Positions 19,986 through 31,200 of a stretch of 64,000 nt of DNA are shown piece by piece. The position numbers and the translations under genes were made by a program. Each line of letters begins with the position of its first letter. Within the stretch, counting starts at the first letter, position 1. The stretch comes from Apoda limacodes (lineage: Eukaryota; Arthropoda; Insecta; Lepidoptera; Limacodidae). The stretch is from the NCBI GenBank assembly GCA_946406115.1, contig OX291551.1, positions 6,138,001-6,202,000 of the forward strand. The letters run 5' to 3'. The notes below the pieces were generated by a model that worked only from the letters and a program-made list of their open reading frames with translations, did no database searches and had not been told where the DNA came from.

Positions 19986-21349
19986 ATCTCTTCTGATTGC
20001 AATGTAGGTGCTGTTCTTCTGGGGACCAGTTGCCCCATAGAGCCTGATCGTTCAACTGTGCTCCCCAGTAGGTCCGATGCATCGGTAACCAGGAAGTGCA
20101 CTGGGGGAGGGTAATGTGAGGTTGTTGGTAGCTGGCAGTTCTGGGTCCACCAACTCAGTTCGTTGCATACAATTTGTGATAGAGGGTATGTTTTTAACGA
20201 CTGTTTCTTCAGTGAGTTCAGGAACATTAACGTTTGTCGATGATGCAGTCGACCTCGTGGGATAACAAAACTGGCAAAATTGAGAAGTCCTACTATTCTT
20301 TGCAACCTTTTTTATTATCGCTCTGCCTTCGCCGAGTACCAGATTTACTTTTTCTACTATGATTTCGGTCTTTTCTTTCGGCAGGGTTTTCAAATTGACC
20401 CAGGGTTTCCACATTATCCATAAGTAAACTATGCTTTTTTGGGGATATAAAATAGATTTTTCGAAATTTATTTGCCACCCTAACCTCTGCAATGTCTGTA
20501 AAGTTATTTGGACATGATTGAGAAGCACGCATTTGTCTTGATGTACCAGTAAGTAATCGTCTAAGTACACCACGATTCTTATGTGCCACTGTTCTCGCAA
20601 TATTTGAGCTACCCAATTCGTAAGAATTGAAAAGGTTTTTGGAGCTGTGCTCAGACCGAACATCGACATGTCATCTCTAGTAATTCTTGCTTGCAAATAA
20701 GTCGCAGAAAGCGTCTTTGGGACTTCACTACTTTCAGATGAAAATATGCTTGGGATAAATCGATTTTGCACATCCAGTCCTGTGGTTGAAAAAAATCTGG
20801 TATTTTGTGCATGTTTATTAAATGAAATGGTTTGGTCAGCACATATTCGTTCAGCGCCTTGAGGTTGAATATAGGGCGAGCTGTGCCGTTGGGCTTGGGC
20901 ACCAGAAACATAGGGGAAATAAAGCTCCGAGTGCGTTTTGCTACTTTTGAAATACCTTGGGATTTCAATTGTTGTATAATTGTAGTCATTTCCTTTGAAA
21001 TAGGAGTTTTATATAGGCTTCTGATTACGTTGGGATAAGCAAGAGGGGGTTTTTGAAAAAATGGTACGCTTTACCCTTGAATTAACCTTAAAATTACCTC
21101 TGGTGCTCCCATCATTTTCCATTCTAGGTAGTAATGTGCTAACTGACCTGCTCGAAAAAGTCTCGAGTCATTGTTTTTTATTTGAACTATAGCCGCCTCT
21201 GGAAGCTCTTCGAGCATTTCCTCGTCCTCTGTAACTTCCACGATCCTGCCGCGAGCTTCTGTTGTGAAACGAGCCTCTATTATTACAGAGGTTGAAATTA
21301 GTGTTTGAGGGTTGGCCTTGGGGAGGGTAGTTTTGAAAATAATATTCAC
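19985..21349 (-). pseudogene. DIRS reverse transcriptase and RNase H, frameshifted
   Basis: The first segment (21349-21071) overlaps the gag tail in another frame, the usual DIRS overlap. RT motifs follow: SPMFLVPKPNGTARPIFNLK and CKIDLSQAYFHLKV (about 20940-20750), FGLSTAPKTFS (about 20665), and the catalytic VVYLDDYLLVHQD with its YLDD box (about 20575). A shifted frame continues with QRIVGLLNFASFVIPRGRLHH (about 20300-20240) and the RNase H start LVTDASDLLG (about 20085). The enzyme would copy element RNA to DNA. Frameshifts near 20770, 20440 and 20290 make this copy inactive. RNase H is truncated at the deletion junction. Confidence 0.85.
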
Positions 21350-22509
21350 CCCGCGAGGGTAGATTCATACAAGCATGTGAGGCGTGCTGCCTGCCTGGTA
21401 TTGGGTTCCACCCGATGGAACTGTCAGTTTTGGTGCACCTTGCTCCCGCGAGGGGTGGTAATTGTTTTGGCTGATTTGTGGTTGTGATTGCGGTCCTTTA
21501 ATTTTCAAGGGCCAAAAAGCTTTGCGAACTCCGCCTGCCTTTTCCAATGCTGATGTTAAAAGATTGGAATCAAAAATGTGCGTGGTTGAAGGTGGGATTT
21601 TATTAATTGACGCCTTGACCAAGGGATCACGAACTTGACTTGTAATTATTTCGCGGCGCATTTCGATACTTTCAGCTCTATGTCCACAAATCATTTGCAA
21701 AAGATCAGATGAAATTTTAAATAAATCCCCTCTTAAAATTAGCTTATCTACCTTATTACCAAGATTTTCGGCATTAACATCTGTACTCTTTGCCCAAGAG
21801 AGAAGGTTGCGAATGCCTTCTTGCAGTGAAATTTTTTGTTTTAATATACAGTATGGTATAGCAGCATATGATTTCTCAGCGTACGTGAGGTGACGCAATG
21901 TATCATACATTTTTACCTCATGGTTTGTTTCCAGGTCTGCAAAGCCTGGGTTATAATTATATAATTTTTGGGTGTCAGCGTATCCTACGTCAGACCAAGA
22001 TGTGCTGCCTAAGCGCTGAACATCCAACAACATTTTAAATAGTTATCTGGAGTTTTAGGAATAGATAGTTTCTTTAATTTCGTTTCTATTTCGAATGTGA
22101 AGGGATTTTCATGACTTTCATGATCAGGGTCAAATTCTTGAAATAATTCATCGTTATCTGGATAAATTGACACACTGTCATCACATGGATAATTGTTTAA
22201 GTTAAAGAATTGTCTAAGCTCACTTACTTCTTTTACCAGCTTTTCTATCCTGGCATCAAAGCGCTTGACACGCTTACTGGTTTTATGTTTGCGCCGACGC
22301 TGCCTTTTCTTGCTGTCCGATGAAGACGATGAATTTGAAGAGCTACTAGTGCTACTAGTAGAGTTGCTTCGTTCCCGCTTGCGCCCCTCTCCACTTGGTC
22401 CAGCCACGAAGAAAGAAATGAAGTGAAGAAATGCTCTCTCAATATAAAAGCTTCTAGTTACGGTCAGATTATTTAATCTAATATTTTTACTGGTAATTCG
22501 TATACTCAC
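21168..22509 (-). pseudogene. DIRS gag-like ORF1, frameshifted
   Basis: Three frames must be joined: 22509-22009, 22033-21365 and 21368-21168. The protein starts with a Ser-rich tract and a basic KKRQRRRKHKTSKR segment. A central helical region follows (GYADTQKLYNYNPGFAD to the ALEKAGGVRKAFW region). It ends with an RG-rich tail (RGSYRGRGNARRASRGGYSS), as expected for an RNA-binding structural protein. The frameshifts near 22020 and 21366 inactivate it. The first stop-free segment extends upstream of the element end, so the true start is probably inside it, near the Ser-rich tract. Confidence 0.7.
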
Positions 22510-22810
22510 GAGTTATTTTCACAACACTACCATAAAGATCATTATAACGTTATCAGTTTTGGCGCGAACTTTTAAATTATATGTATAAGTTTAAATTTGT
22601 TTATAATTATTTATAATACAGAAATAACAGAACCTTAAAAATATATAAAAACTATGTACCTACTAAAGATCTAAAAAAACGTGAAAAAAGTATCTCTATC
22701 GTAATTTCTCATGGATACCCAAAACACTCAAAGTTATTTCAAGTTCGAAAAATTGAGCCTCAAAAAATATTCATGCGCTCTCCAGTGACATTCATATATA
22801 AGCTTTTCGT

Positions 22811-22894
22811 GTCGTGTCGGTGGCATAACTGGCGTTATCAAAAGTGTGAAAAGTATCAAACGTAGGAACTTTTCATTCCAAAACGAACGCGCCC
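22811..22894 (+). repeat. Right-end fragment of the GGGC-ended MITE
   Basis: Shares GGCGTTATCAAAAGTGTGAA and the terminal AACGAACGCGCCC with the full copy at 14656-15094. The left part is missing. Confidence 0.8.
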
Positions 22895-25639
22895 CTGGAC
22901 ATACTATTTATTATCTGTGTGTGATATATATAGTCTGTGCCAAAAACTACAATATGAAAGCCACAAATTATATAGTATTATGATGAAAGCTTGCAACTAA
23001 TATCAAAGAGAATATATACTACATACTTCGTAAGAACTTATATGTAAATCTGTGCCTGAAAGTCTGTGCTTAGGGTGGAGATTGGAGATATTCACATAAA
23101 CGTTATAATTTGTGATTATTATCTCCCGTAAAATTGCTGTTAGTTTTATGCTTTAGTTAGCACTGAGTGTTTTGTTTACTAACGCTTGAAAGGCTAGCTG
23201 AGCATAGCATGAATTTTACAACATACGAAAACAAAATAAAATCCCTTTAAAAAACTACAGTAAACACTGGCGAAAGCTACTTTGTAAGTAATATCTTGAA
23301 AATCTACAGTGTCACACAGATAGAAAGATGGATTAAAATTTGTTGGTTTCACTATTTAAGTGTTCACTTTTCCTATTCCTATTTTCTCTCTGTCGAGTAG
23401 TTATATGTGGGTTACAGTAAACGTGAAAAAACTGCTTTCCAGCGCTCCCTTTTCTACACCTAATCATTCGCCGTTTAAAGTTGAGAGATTAATATTTACC
23501 ATATTGACTTATTGGTATGAGCAAGCTTTGCATAAGTAATAGCTTATCAGTAAAGAAGCATCCTACAGTCACTTCTCTGCACCAAGTTATAGTTAGTTAT
23601 AGAGTAGCACTCCCTTCTACACAAATAAAATAAAAAAGAATAGTTTTTGACAAAAAATTATCGAAAATAAAAAAGTCTTTACTGAAATACTAGTGCCACA
23701 GATTATATAATACTATACTAGTACAGATGCCTCATCCCATACAATGAAATGGGACCGCCGTAACTCAGGCTATTTTTCGGGCTATTTTGTTTAGCCGCTA
23801 GATGTCGTAAGTAGCAGCGGGTCCAAAATATTAGCTTACGACATCTAGCATTTCTTGTTGAATACTTACTGTTATACTTGTAACTGGTTCTTTGAAGTCA
23901 ATAGATGGCAGTCTAATACCTAGCTACATACTATACGACAAAACATCACACACGATCGTACATATTTTTATCATAAAGTAGGAAGACGAGGAAGTTTATT
24001 GCGAAAAAGTCTTGAGTACTCGGATCTTGCCTTTTTCTGGGAAATGTAAATGGAAGTACATCTTACCTCTCAAGATTTAGAAAAAAAGGTCTTAAGAAGA
24101 GAGTTTCAGTTCCATAAATTTGCCCCCCACAATAAGCTCTGAGATTTCAGTCAATTAAATATTATCTAGGTAATGTTAGTAGTTAGTAGTAAATAAGATT
24201 TTTTCAACTAGTTTTTCAAATTTAATATAATAATGTTAAAGAAGATATGTCATGAAAATATATATTGCCTATTATTTTACAGTATTTTTTATAACTAATC
24301 TGCAAGGATCCTTAATGTAGATATCTATGCAAGTTAAGAAAATTACTAGGTAGGTACATAATTAATATGTAAAAGTAGGTAGGCACATAATAAAATTATA
24401 ATCGAAAGCTAAAACACTACAGTTAGGAGCAGTACATTTTTTTCGTTATATTTTTTTACAAAACATATGGATTAAGGGGGGATCAAAGGTGTTTAAAAGT
24501 TACTACCAAATTCCTTTGTTTCCGTCAGGTAATTTACAGGAAATTTGGTATTGAGGTTTAAGATTAAAAATATGTAATGATGGAAGCTTCTTCAAATACG
24601 AAATAAGGGGGCCAAAAGGTGGGTTTAATTAGTTTTAAGTGTAGGTATGTGAAAATCGCAAATTAAATAAAAAAAAAACGTATTCGACCCAGGATAAAAC
24701 TAAAAGAAACAAATTGTACTGAGATCGAAGTTCACGCTTGCGTGCGTTTGTTTTATAATATATCTTACTTAGATATAGGTGGGTAGATACCAAATTTTTT
24801 TTTTTAATTTGGTTTGTATTCATATTATTCAGTGACACTGTTGTATGTCGCTGTCAAACTCAGAACATGCGAACAGTGTCATCTATCAATATAAAGTAAA
24901 AAATTATTAACTAAACCGGTACGTAGTTCAATTTATGGCTGCTTAAAGTACAACAACCTCATTCAATTTATGTAAAATTTCGAAAATTTAATAAAGGCAC
25001 CCATTACTTCATTTTAGGTGACATTTTAATTTTGAAACAATATTTTTTAAGGGCCGGTTACTTTTCTTTTTCAATAAAATAACAACCTAAATAACAAATC
25101 GATACATACAACGCCATCTATTGATATGAACTTAAATAATTTCTGTTTTGTTTGGGATAAGACCCCGTGCTAGTGCTATATTTTTTTTTCCTCAAGCGTA
25201 GCAAAGGCAGCCCACAGAGAAGTGTGTTTGGTACATACTAAGCAAAATGTTGCAAAAATTCCATACAAAAAAAAAACCAGAAAATTCATACATAAAAATA
25301 ATTTTGGCCGCAGATTTCTGCATTCCATTTGGATATAAGGGGATGCATCTTCATCCATTAAAATTATTTTTATGCTAAAACTAAAAATGATATTGTGCAG
25401 AGAATGAGGTACATTCTTTTACTTTTACTAATGTTAAATTAGTAGAAACAAAAAGTTTTGTAAAAAATTGTTGAAAAAAATAACTTGCCCTACAAGTCAA
25501 TCAAATTTCAATCAAAATTATTTAGTGCTACGTAAATAAAAAAAGCACCATACAGTTCCAAGCTTAATGCAGAGGTGATTTGATACTGGAACTCTCTGAC
25601 CACTGCTGCCCCAGGCTTGACACCCACTTTACAACTTAA

Positions 25640-25705
25640 CAGCTTTTCTCTACTGTTCTCTACTGTTACAACCTAACAGCTTTTCTCTACTATTCTTGCT
25701 ACATT
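25640..25705. repeat. Tandem duplication of about 37 bp
   Basis: ACAACTTAACAGCTTTTCTC and ACAACCTAACAGCTTTTCTC occur one after the other, each followed by a TACT(G/A)TTCT stretch. Confidence 0.7.
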
Positions 25706-25792
25706 TGGGTTAAGTTAAGTAAAATTATATCATAATTTTGTATTAGACACCGGTTTTTTTAATGCTTTTATTACCGGTCTTGCTTTCCAGCA

Positions 25793-26480
25793 TTGGCCTC
25801 CCCAAGTTTTTGTTTTCTTCTAAGATCTATCGCTGGCATTCCTCATTTAAGTTGCTCCTGCCACCTTCTTAAATCATCTTCCCATCTACCTTTATTTCTC
25901 TTTTTATATCTAGGGTACCATTCTGTCACTTCTTTGGTCCATTTCTGTGACTTACTTGTTATTATGTATCCAGTCCATTTCCATTTTAGTTGTTTGATTC
26001 GGTATTTTATATCTATAACAATAGTTATTTTTCTTTTTGTTGTTAACCTAATTTTGTTCTTTCCATTTTGTGTTGGCAGGTTGCTAGTTCTTTGATATTT
26101 TTGTTTGTGCAACTCCAAGTCTGACAACCATAGGTCATACTGGGTAAAATACATGTATTAAATATTTTCTTTTTCCTTTCATTGATATATCCAGGTCTTT
26201 CATGACATCTTTTAGAGCCCAATATCTCTTACATCCTATGTTTATTCCGTTATTTATTTCTTTTGTTGTTAGGTCTGTAGAAGACATTATTTGGCCATGG
26301 TATGTATACTCGTCTACATATTCCAATTCAGTAACATTTTTAGGTTTAATAGAAACTTTGATGTAATTACTAATCAGCTTTGTTTTACCTGTGTTTATTG
26401 ATAGTCCAACCTGTTTGCTTTAATTTACTAGCCATGACATCATACCCTGTCAGTAAATCTGACTCTGTAGTTTCATTTTT
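25793..26480 (-). pseudogene. RTE-clade LINE reverse transcriptase, C-terminal remnant
   Basis: Two minus-strand frames, 26326-26135 and 26154-25843, match the C-terminal part of RTE-type reverse transcriptases. The first reads EYTYHGQIMSSTD then KEINNGINIGCKRYWALKD; the second reads IKQLKWKWTGYIITSKSQKW then WYPRYKKRNKGRWEDDLRRW. The catalytic YADD region is absent and a frameshift separates the parts. It is a dead 5'-truncated copy. Further RTE-like sequence (about 26330-26470) extends upstream without an open frame. Confidence 0.8.
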
Positions 26481-27320
26481 GACCATGCCGGGTCTAAATT
26501 GTGATGAAATCATACAACTTTAAGTTGTTGATGATTGAACAAATGATATAAAATATTGTATTTCTCTTGTTGTCAAAAATGTTAACTTTAATATAGTAAG
26601 TATTACCTACCACCAAAAACATTTCATGTAAAATTGGTCGCCAAGACTCAAGCTCATAACGCTTTAGCTGTAAAGAAGATATCAGATCCCTAGAAAAGCC
26701 AAGCCCCTAAGCCCTGACTTAACTAACCCTACACCTTGGTTTAAAAAGTATGGCTTGGCAATTTCACAGATTTATTGCATGTCATAACATTAAAGATCTG
26801 TGATGTAATTTCCTACCGCAAATAAGTCTATTGAAAATTCTGGCCAATATGGTAAGGAATATTAAAGACATACATTCATTCACTTAATTAAATCTGGGTT
26901 CTTAAGAAAGGAAGTAAAAGAATTATTAAATCTGTTACTAAAAATATAAAATTTTCAAATTTTATTTGTCTGTGTAGGTACTTTTTTATTTTTGTATATG
27001 AAAAACTTAAAAAATGTCTGAATAGCCAGGAAAAGTCAGAGAAAGTTGATTGCAGTTAATAATGGCCCCTCGAACTCAGTAACAACACGCTTCTCATGTA
27101 AATGCTTCATAATGATTAAATAATGATAAAAATATATATAATAAATAAATGAACTCAAATACCCATAATCTACACAATAATTTGTATAAGAAATATATTT
27201 GCAGTTTTCTGTCACAACAACTTTGCAATATTTTGTATAATTCACACTTAACACAGGCTAAAGGGTCATCCGTGTTTTAGCGTTGCTACATAGAAATATA
27301 ACTACTTACCAATTATTTAT
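26481..27320. other. AT-rich stretch with no recognised feature
   Basis: Nothing supported was seen. The open frame 27036-27254 (-) is low-complexity. Confidence 0.5.
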
Positions 27321-27324
27321 GTTT

Positions 27325-27770
27325 TATTTATTTATTTTAATCCTTTATTGTACAAAAAAAACACATTACAAGAAATTAAAAATAGTACAAAGGGTGTATG
27401 TATCTCTGCCAGAGATTTCTTCCCCCAAACCCAGAGAAAGAATAAATTTACAAAAAAAAAGGTGGCAAGGGCTTATACAACAAAGTTATATCTACATAAT
27501 ACCAAATTAATAACGTATAAAATTTAATAACAATATAATTACATACATACATACATTCAAATACAAATAAAATAATTACATAAATATATTTAAATATAGG
27601 TATAAATAATCTATGATTATGTGTTAGCTGTGTTAGTATTGACAAATTCATAAAGGTTATAATAAGTTACTTAAAGGACCCCTGTTGGGTATAGGCCTCC
27701 TCCAAATATTTCCATTTATCCCTATCTATTTGGTCCTGCAATATATGTGACTGATATATATCATGGAACC
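27325..27770 (-). repeat. RTE-type LINE 3' end (last codons and 3' region)
   Basis: On the minus strand, DRDKWKYLEEAYTQQGSFK followed by TAA (about 27730-27673) is the conserved C-terminal tail of insect RTE ORFs. The AT-rich 3' region continues to about 27330, where a TGTACAATAAAGG motif lies. Confidence 0.7.
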
Positions 27771-28018
27771 AAAGCCTACGTGTATTATACATATAGTGCC
27801 TATATGTCTTTATGTATCTTTTATTATAAACCTCTACTAATATATTTGTTTTTTAAAGAATCTTTTCCTACCATACCCTATATCAACATTTTAACTGTTT
27901 AATGGCCAAGATCATTTGCTTTTTTTAGGAATTGTTTGCAGATAACTCCCATATGAAAAAAAAGATGGTTAATTTTTTTTCAATAAAATATGTTATAATT
28001 TTTTTTCTGTTTTACAGA

Positions 28019-28286
28019 TTGACCAGCAGGGACTTTCAATTTAGACTGAGTTTCTTGCATTTAATCTTGTTGAGACATTGAAAGTAACAATGTGTTATAT
28101 TCAATTTACAACTTACATACTTAATTGAAATAAATGGATCCCAGGAGTCTAAAGGCCTGTAGCAACAACAAAGATGATAAGTTATCAAATAATGTAGCTA
28201 ATTAATTAAGCTACTAAATTTAAAAATAACGAGAATAAAGTATTGAGTGCATAAATTGCATATAGAAAGATACATAAATAACAACA
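28019..28286 (+). other. Probable 5'UTR exon of the costal-2 gene
   Basis: A good acceptor (T-rich run then CTGTTTTACAG, ending 28018) precedes the ATG at 28287 with no intervening in-frame ATG. The transcription start would then lie in an upstream exon that I could not locate. Confidence 0.4.
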
Positions 28287-31200
28287 ATGGATATTCCAGT
28301 TCAAATAGCAGTCAGGCTTAAACCTCCAAGTTTGGCAGATTCATCGCAGTGCATATTTAGTAACCCTGTCACTCAAATTGTGATCACTGAAAGTGGACAA
28401 ACTTTTCATGTTAACAGAGCCTTACCATTGGACTGCACACAGGTCCATCTATTTAACTCATTTATGGTACCCCAAATCAACTGTTTTCTGGATGGATGTG
28501 ATACGTCTGTGGTAGTTTTTGGGCAACCTAAAACTGGAAAAACGTACACTTTGTTTGGGCCAGGTATATCCAATGTATCATAATCTTAAGTTATTGTTTC
28601 TCAACCTGTTTGGTGTTACAAATACCTCTCAACATATAAAAGTAGCTACAATGACCTACAGTGCTTCTTGTAAATCTTGGGTTGACTTTCGAACATTTTT
28701 CATGGCCTGGTGTTCAAATAGAGGTATATCTGAAAAGTACTATTATTTTGTAACCTTGGCTATGGTCTGCAGTGAGAGTGTTCCACTTGTCATAAACAAA
28801 TGACCAAAGACGTCATAACCATGGTCCATGGACCTTAAGGCGCTGTGATTACCTAACTATCGCAGCCAAAAGATATTCTTTATTTCATCTTTGTGCATTT
28901 TAGAAATGTTACAAAAAAATTATTTAGAGGTTGTTATTAAGTTTTTTTTAGAATGGTATGTTTTGTATTTGAAATATACCTGTGAGTTGTAGATAGAGTT
29001 TCTGTTAAAACTGCAACTTTTAAAGCAATTTACAAAGTAAAGTCAAATGTGACTTTGTATGCAGTAAAGTGTAAAGAAGAGTGCTATTAGATAAATTCAG
29101 AAATATTCACTTAAAGGGCAGCAATCCGTAGGTTGGGAAACAATATTGTATCATTTTAATGTTATCTGTAATAAAAATTGTATCCATGTAAACTTATGAA
29201 AATTCTTTTTAGGTTTTGAATGCATTCATAGTGAATGTGATCAAGGAATCATCCCTAGGTTTCTAACTGAAATATTTCATAGACTGAATCAATTGCCCGA
29301 GAGAGAGTTTATTATTCACATTACATGGATGCAAGTTGTTAATAATAACATTTTTGATGTGCTTGGAGTAGGCTTAGTAAGATGCTACAATGTTGAAGAG
29401 GCTTTTCAGTACCTGCAATTGGGTTGGCGACAAAAGTGTCAAGGGAATAACCACACAGTGTTTACAGTAAGCATGGAGCAGAAGTGGGTTGGTACTAATG
29501 GGGTCCTTAATCACAGAATGTCTACAGCTAGCTTTTGTGATTTGGCAGCATACCCTGAACCAGGACTTTTTGCTGTAGAGAACATTATCAAAGAGTTATT
29601 AGCAGGGAATCCTCCTAAACAGATAAATTATGATCAGTGCTTACTTACTGCTATGCTCAGAGACTCATTCGGTGGAAGGGCATTTACTTGGGTCATTGGG
29701 TGCATCAGTACAGAACCAGAAGATTACCAAGACACACTTAAAATATTGAATTTATGTTTGTGCTGTAGGGGAATTAAAAACTTTGTTACGGTCAACCTAT
29801 TTGCTGATAATAATACTCCAGTATATCCTGAAAAGGCTATGATGCTATCAGCAGACAATAACTTTAATCTTCAATTTGCGACTGCTCAGTGGGTTAAGTT
29901 AGTTTCTAATGCTGAAGGGCTTTTTAACAAAATATTAGCATCTAAATCATTATCAGAGACAGATATCAACCAAGTCAGTGAATGGTTATTCTTAAAGGCT
30001 GAATGTGATGAATGTTTGAACAGTGACATAGGCATAGATAACAAAGACACTGTTGTTAAACAAGGGCTTCCGAGAATAGCAGAAGATACAGAACCCAGTG
30101 AGCCTAGTGAATCAGATGTTGAAACTGATTCAGAGGACACTCATTCTGAAACAGTACTTCAGGACAAGTTAGATAAGTTTATGGAATACTTTAGAGAAAA
30201 GAATGATCAGCTATTTGCAGAAAGATGTGAAGAATATTTAAACCATATAGATTCTGATGATATAACCATTTCTGAAACAAGTGGTTCTCAATCACTACCT
30301 GTTTTGACTTCGCAGTCAAATTCTGGCCGTAGAAGAACAATTCAACCTGGAGAAAGTCTATCAGGGGCTGAATTGGAGTTGTTGAGAAAAGTAGCTGCAA
30401 AAGCTATATCACCTGAATCGCAGAAAATACTCATAGAATCTCATAAGAAAGATCTTGATCCTGAGCCAAAATTAATAGAAAGGGAACTGCTCAAGATGAT
30501 TGACTCTCCAAAGACTGAAGAAATTTACAAGAAATATAAAATTACTAAGGAAAAATATAGTCAAAAACAAGGGTTAGCTAGAAAATTATCAAAAGAGATC
30601 AGTAGCAGTCAGACACAGCTAAAAGAGCTAATAAATCTTTGTATAGCCAAAGAACGGCTAATAGATGATCTTTCTAAAGCAATGTACCTTACTAATCAAA
30701 ACAAATCATATTTAGAAAAAGTAGTTAATAAGAGTCAATACAACAAAGCAAAAGCTGATTTTACAATCACACAGGCGAAGTTAAATGTGGATAAAAATAA
30801 TTTAAGATTGTTGCAACACTTACAACAATGTGAATCTGTTATAGACAGTTATGAAAAACAATTAGAAGATAGTGAGGATTCTAGTCTTATAGAGCAGGGA
30901 ACTATCAAAGAAATAAGAAAACATGAAACCAGTCTCAAAACATACAAAAAACAAATAGATCAAATTAAAAGACAAATTAAAAAGGATGAGAAACGTAGAA
31001 ATACTTTAGATGTAGAACTAGTTAAAGATAAAATGAAATTAGATGAACTATCTGAAACGTCTGTTGACATAAAAGATAAAAAAGTTAATTCACTAAAACA
31101 TTTCACAAATAGAATTTCTCAATTAGATAGCATATTAAAAGAAAAGACAAATGATTTAGAAAATTTAGAATTGTCTAAAGAGAAAGAGCTTATGTTGAGA

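Larger units (their letters stand above)
19205..22478 (-). mobile_element. DIRS-type tyrosine-recombinase retrotransposon, internally deleted
   Basis: Orientation is minus. The 5' end (22478-22434) contains TAACTAGAAGCTTTTATATT, and the 3' end (19205-19247) carries the same sequence inverted. This gives inverted terminal repeats of about 42 bp, as in DIRS-like elements. Between them lie a gag-like ORF, an overlapping RT/RNase H ORF and the C-terminus of a tyrosine recombinase. Part of RNase H and most of the recombinase are missing at a junction near 19985. Several frameshifts are present. Confidence 0.85.
22479..25790. other. Intergenic stretch with small repeats only
   Basis: No gene was recognised in 3.3 kb. 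It contains the truncated MITE at 22811-22894, a 14-bp inverted repeat at about 23798-23848 (CTAGATGTCGTAAG / CTTACGACATCTAG) and a tandem duplication at about 25640-25700. Open frames at 24635-24838 and 25176-25358 are short and low-complexity. Confidence 0.5.

Noticed and set aside
25793..26095. Plus-strand 100-codon open frame
   Set aside because: Shadow of the RTE reverse-transcriptase remnant on the minus strand.
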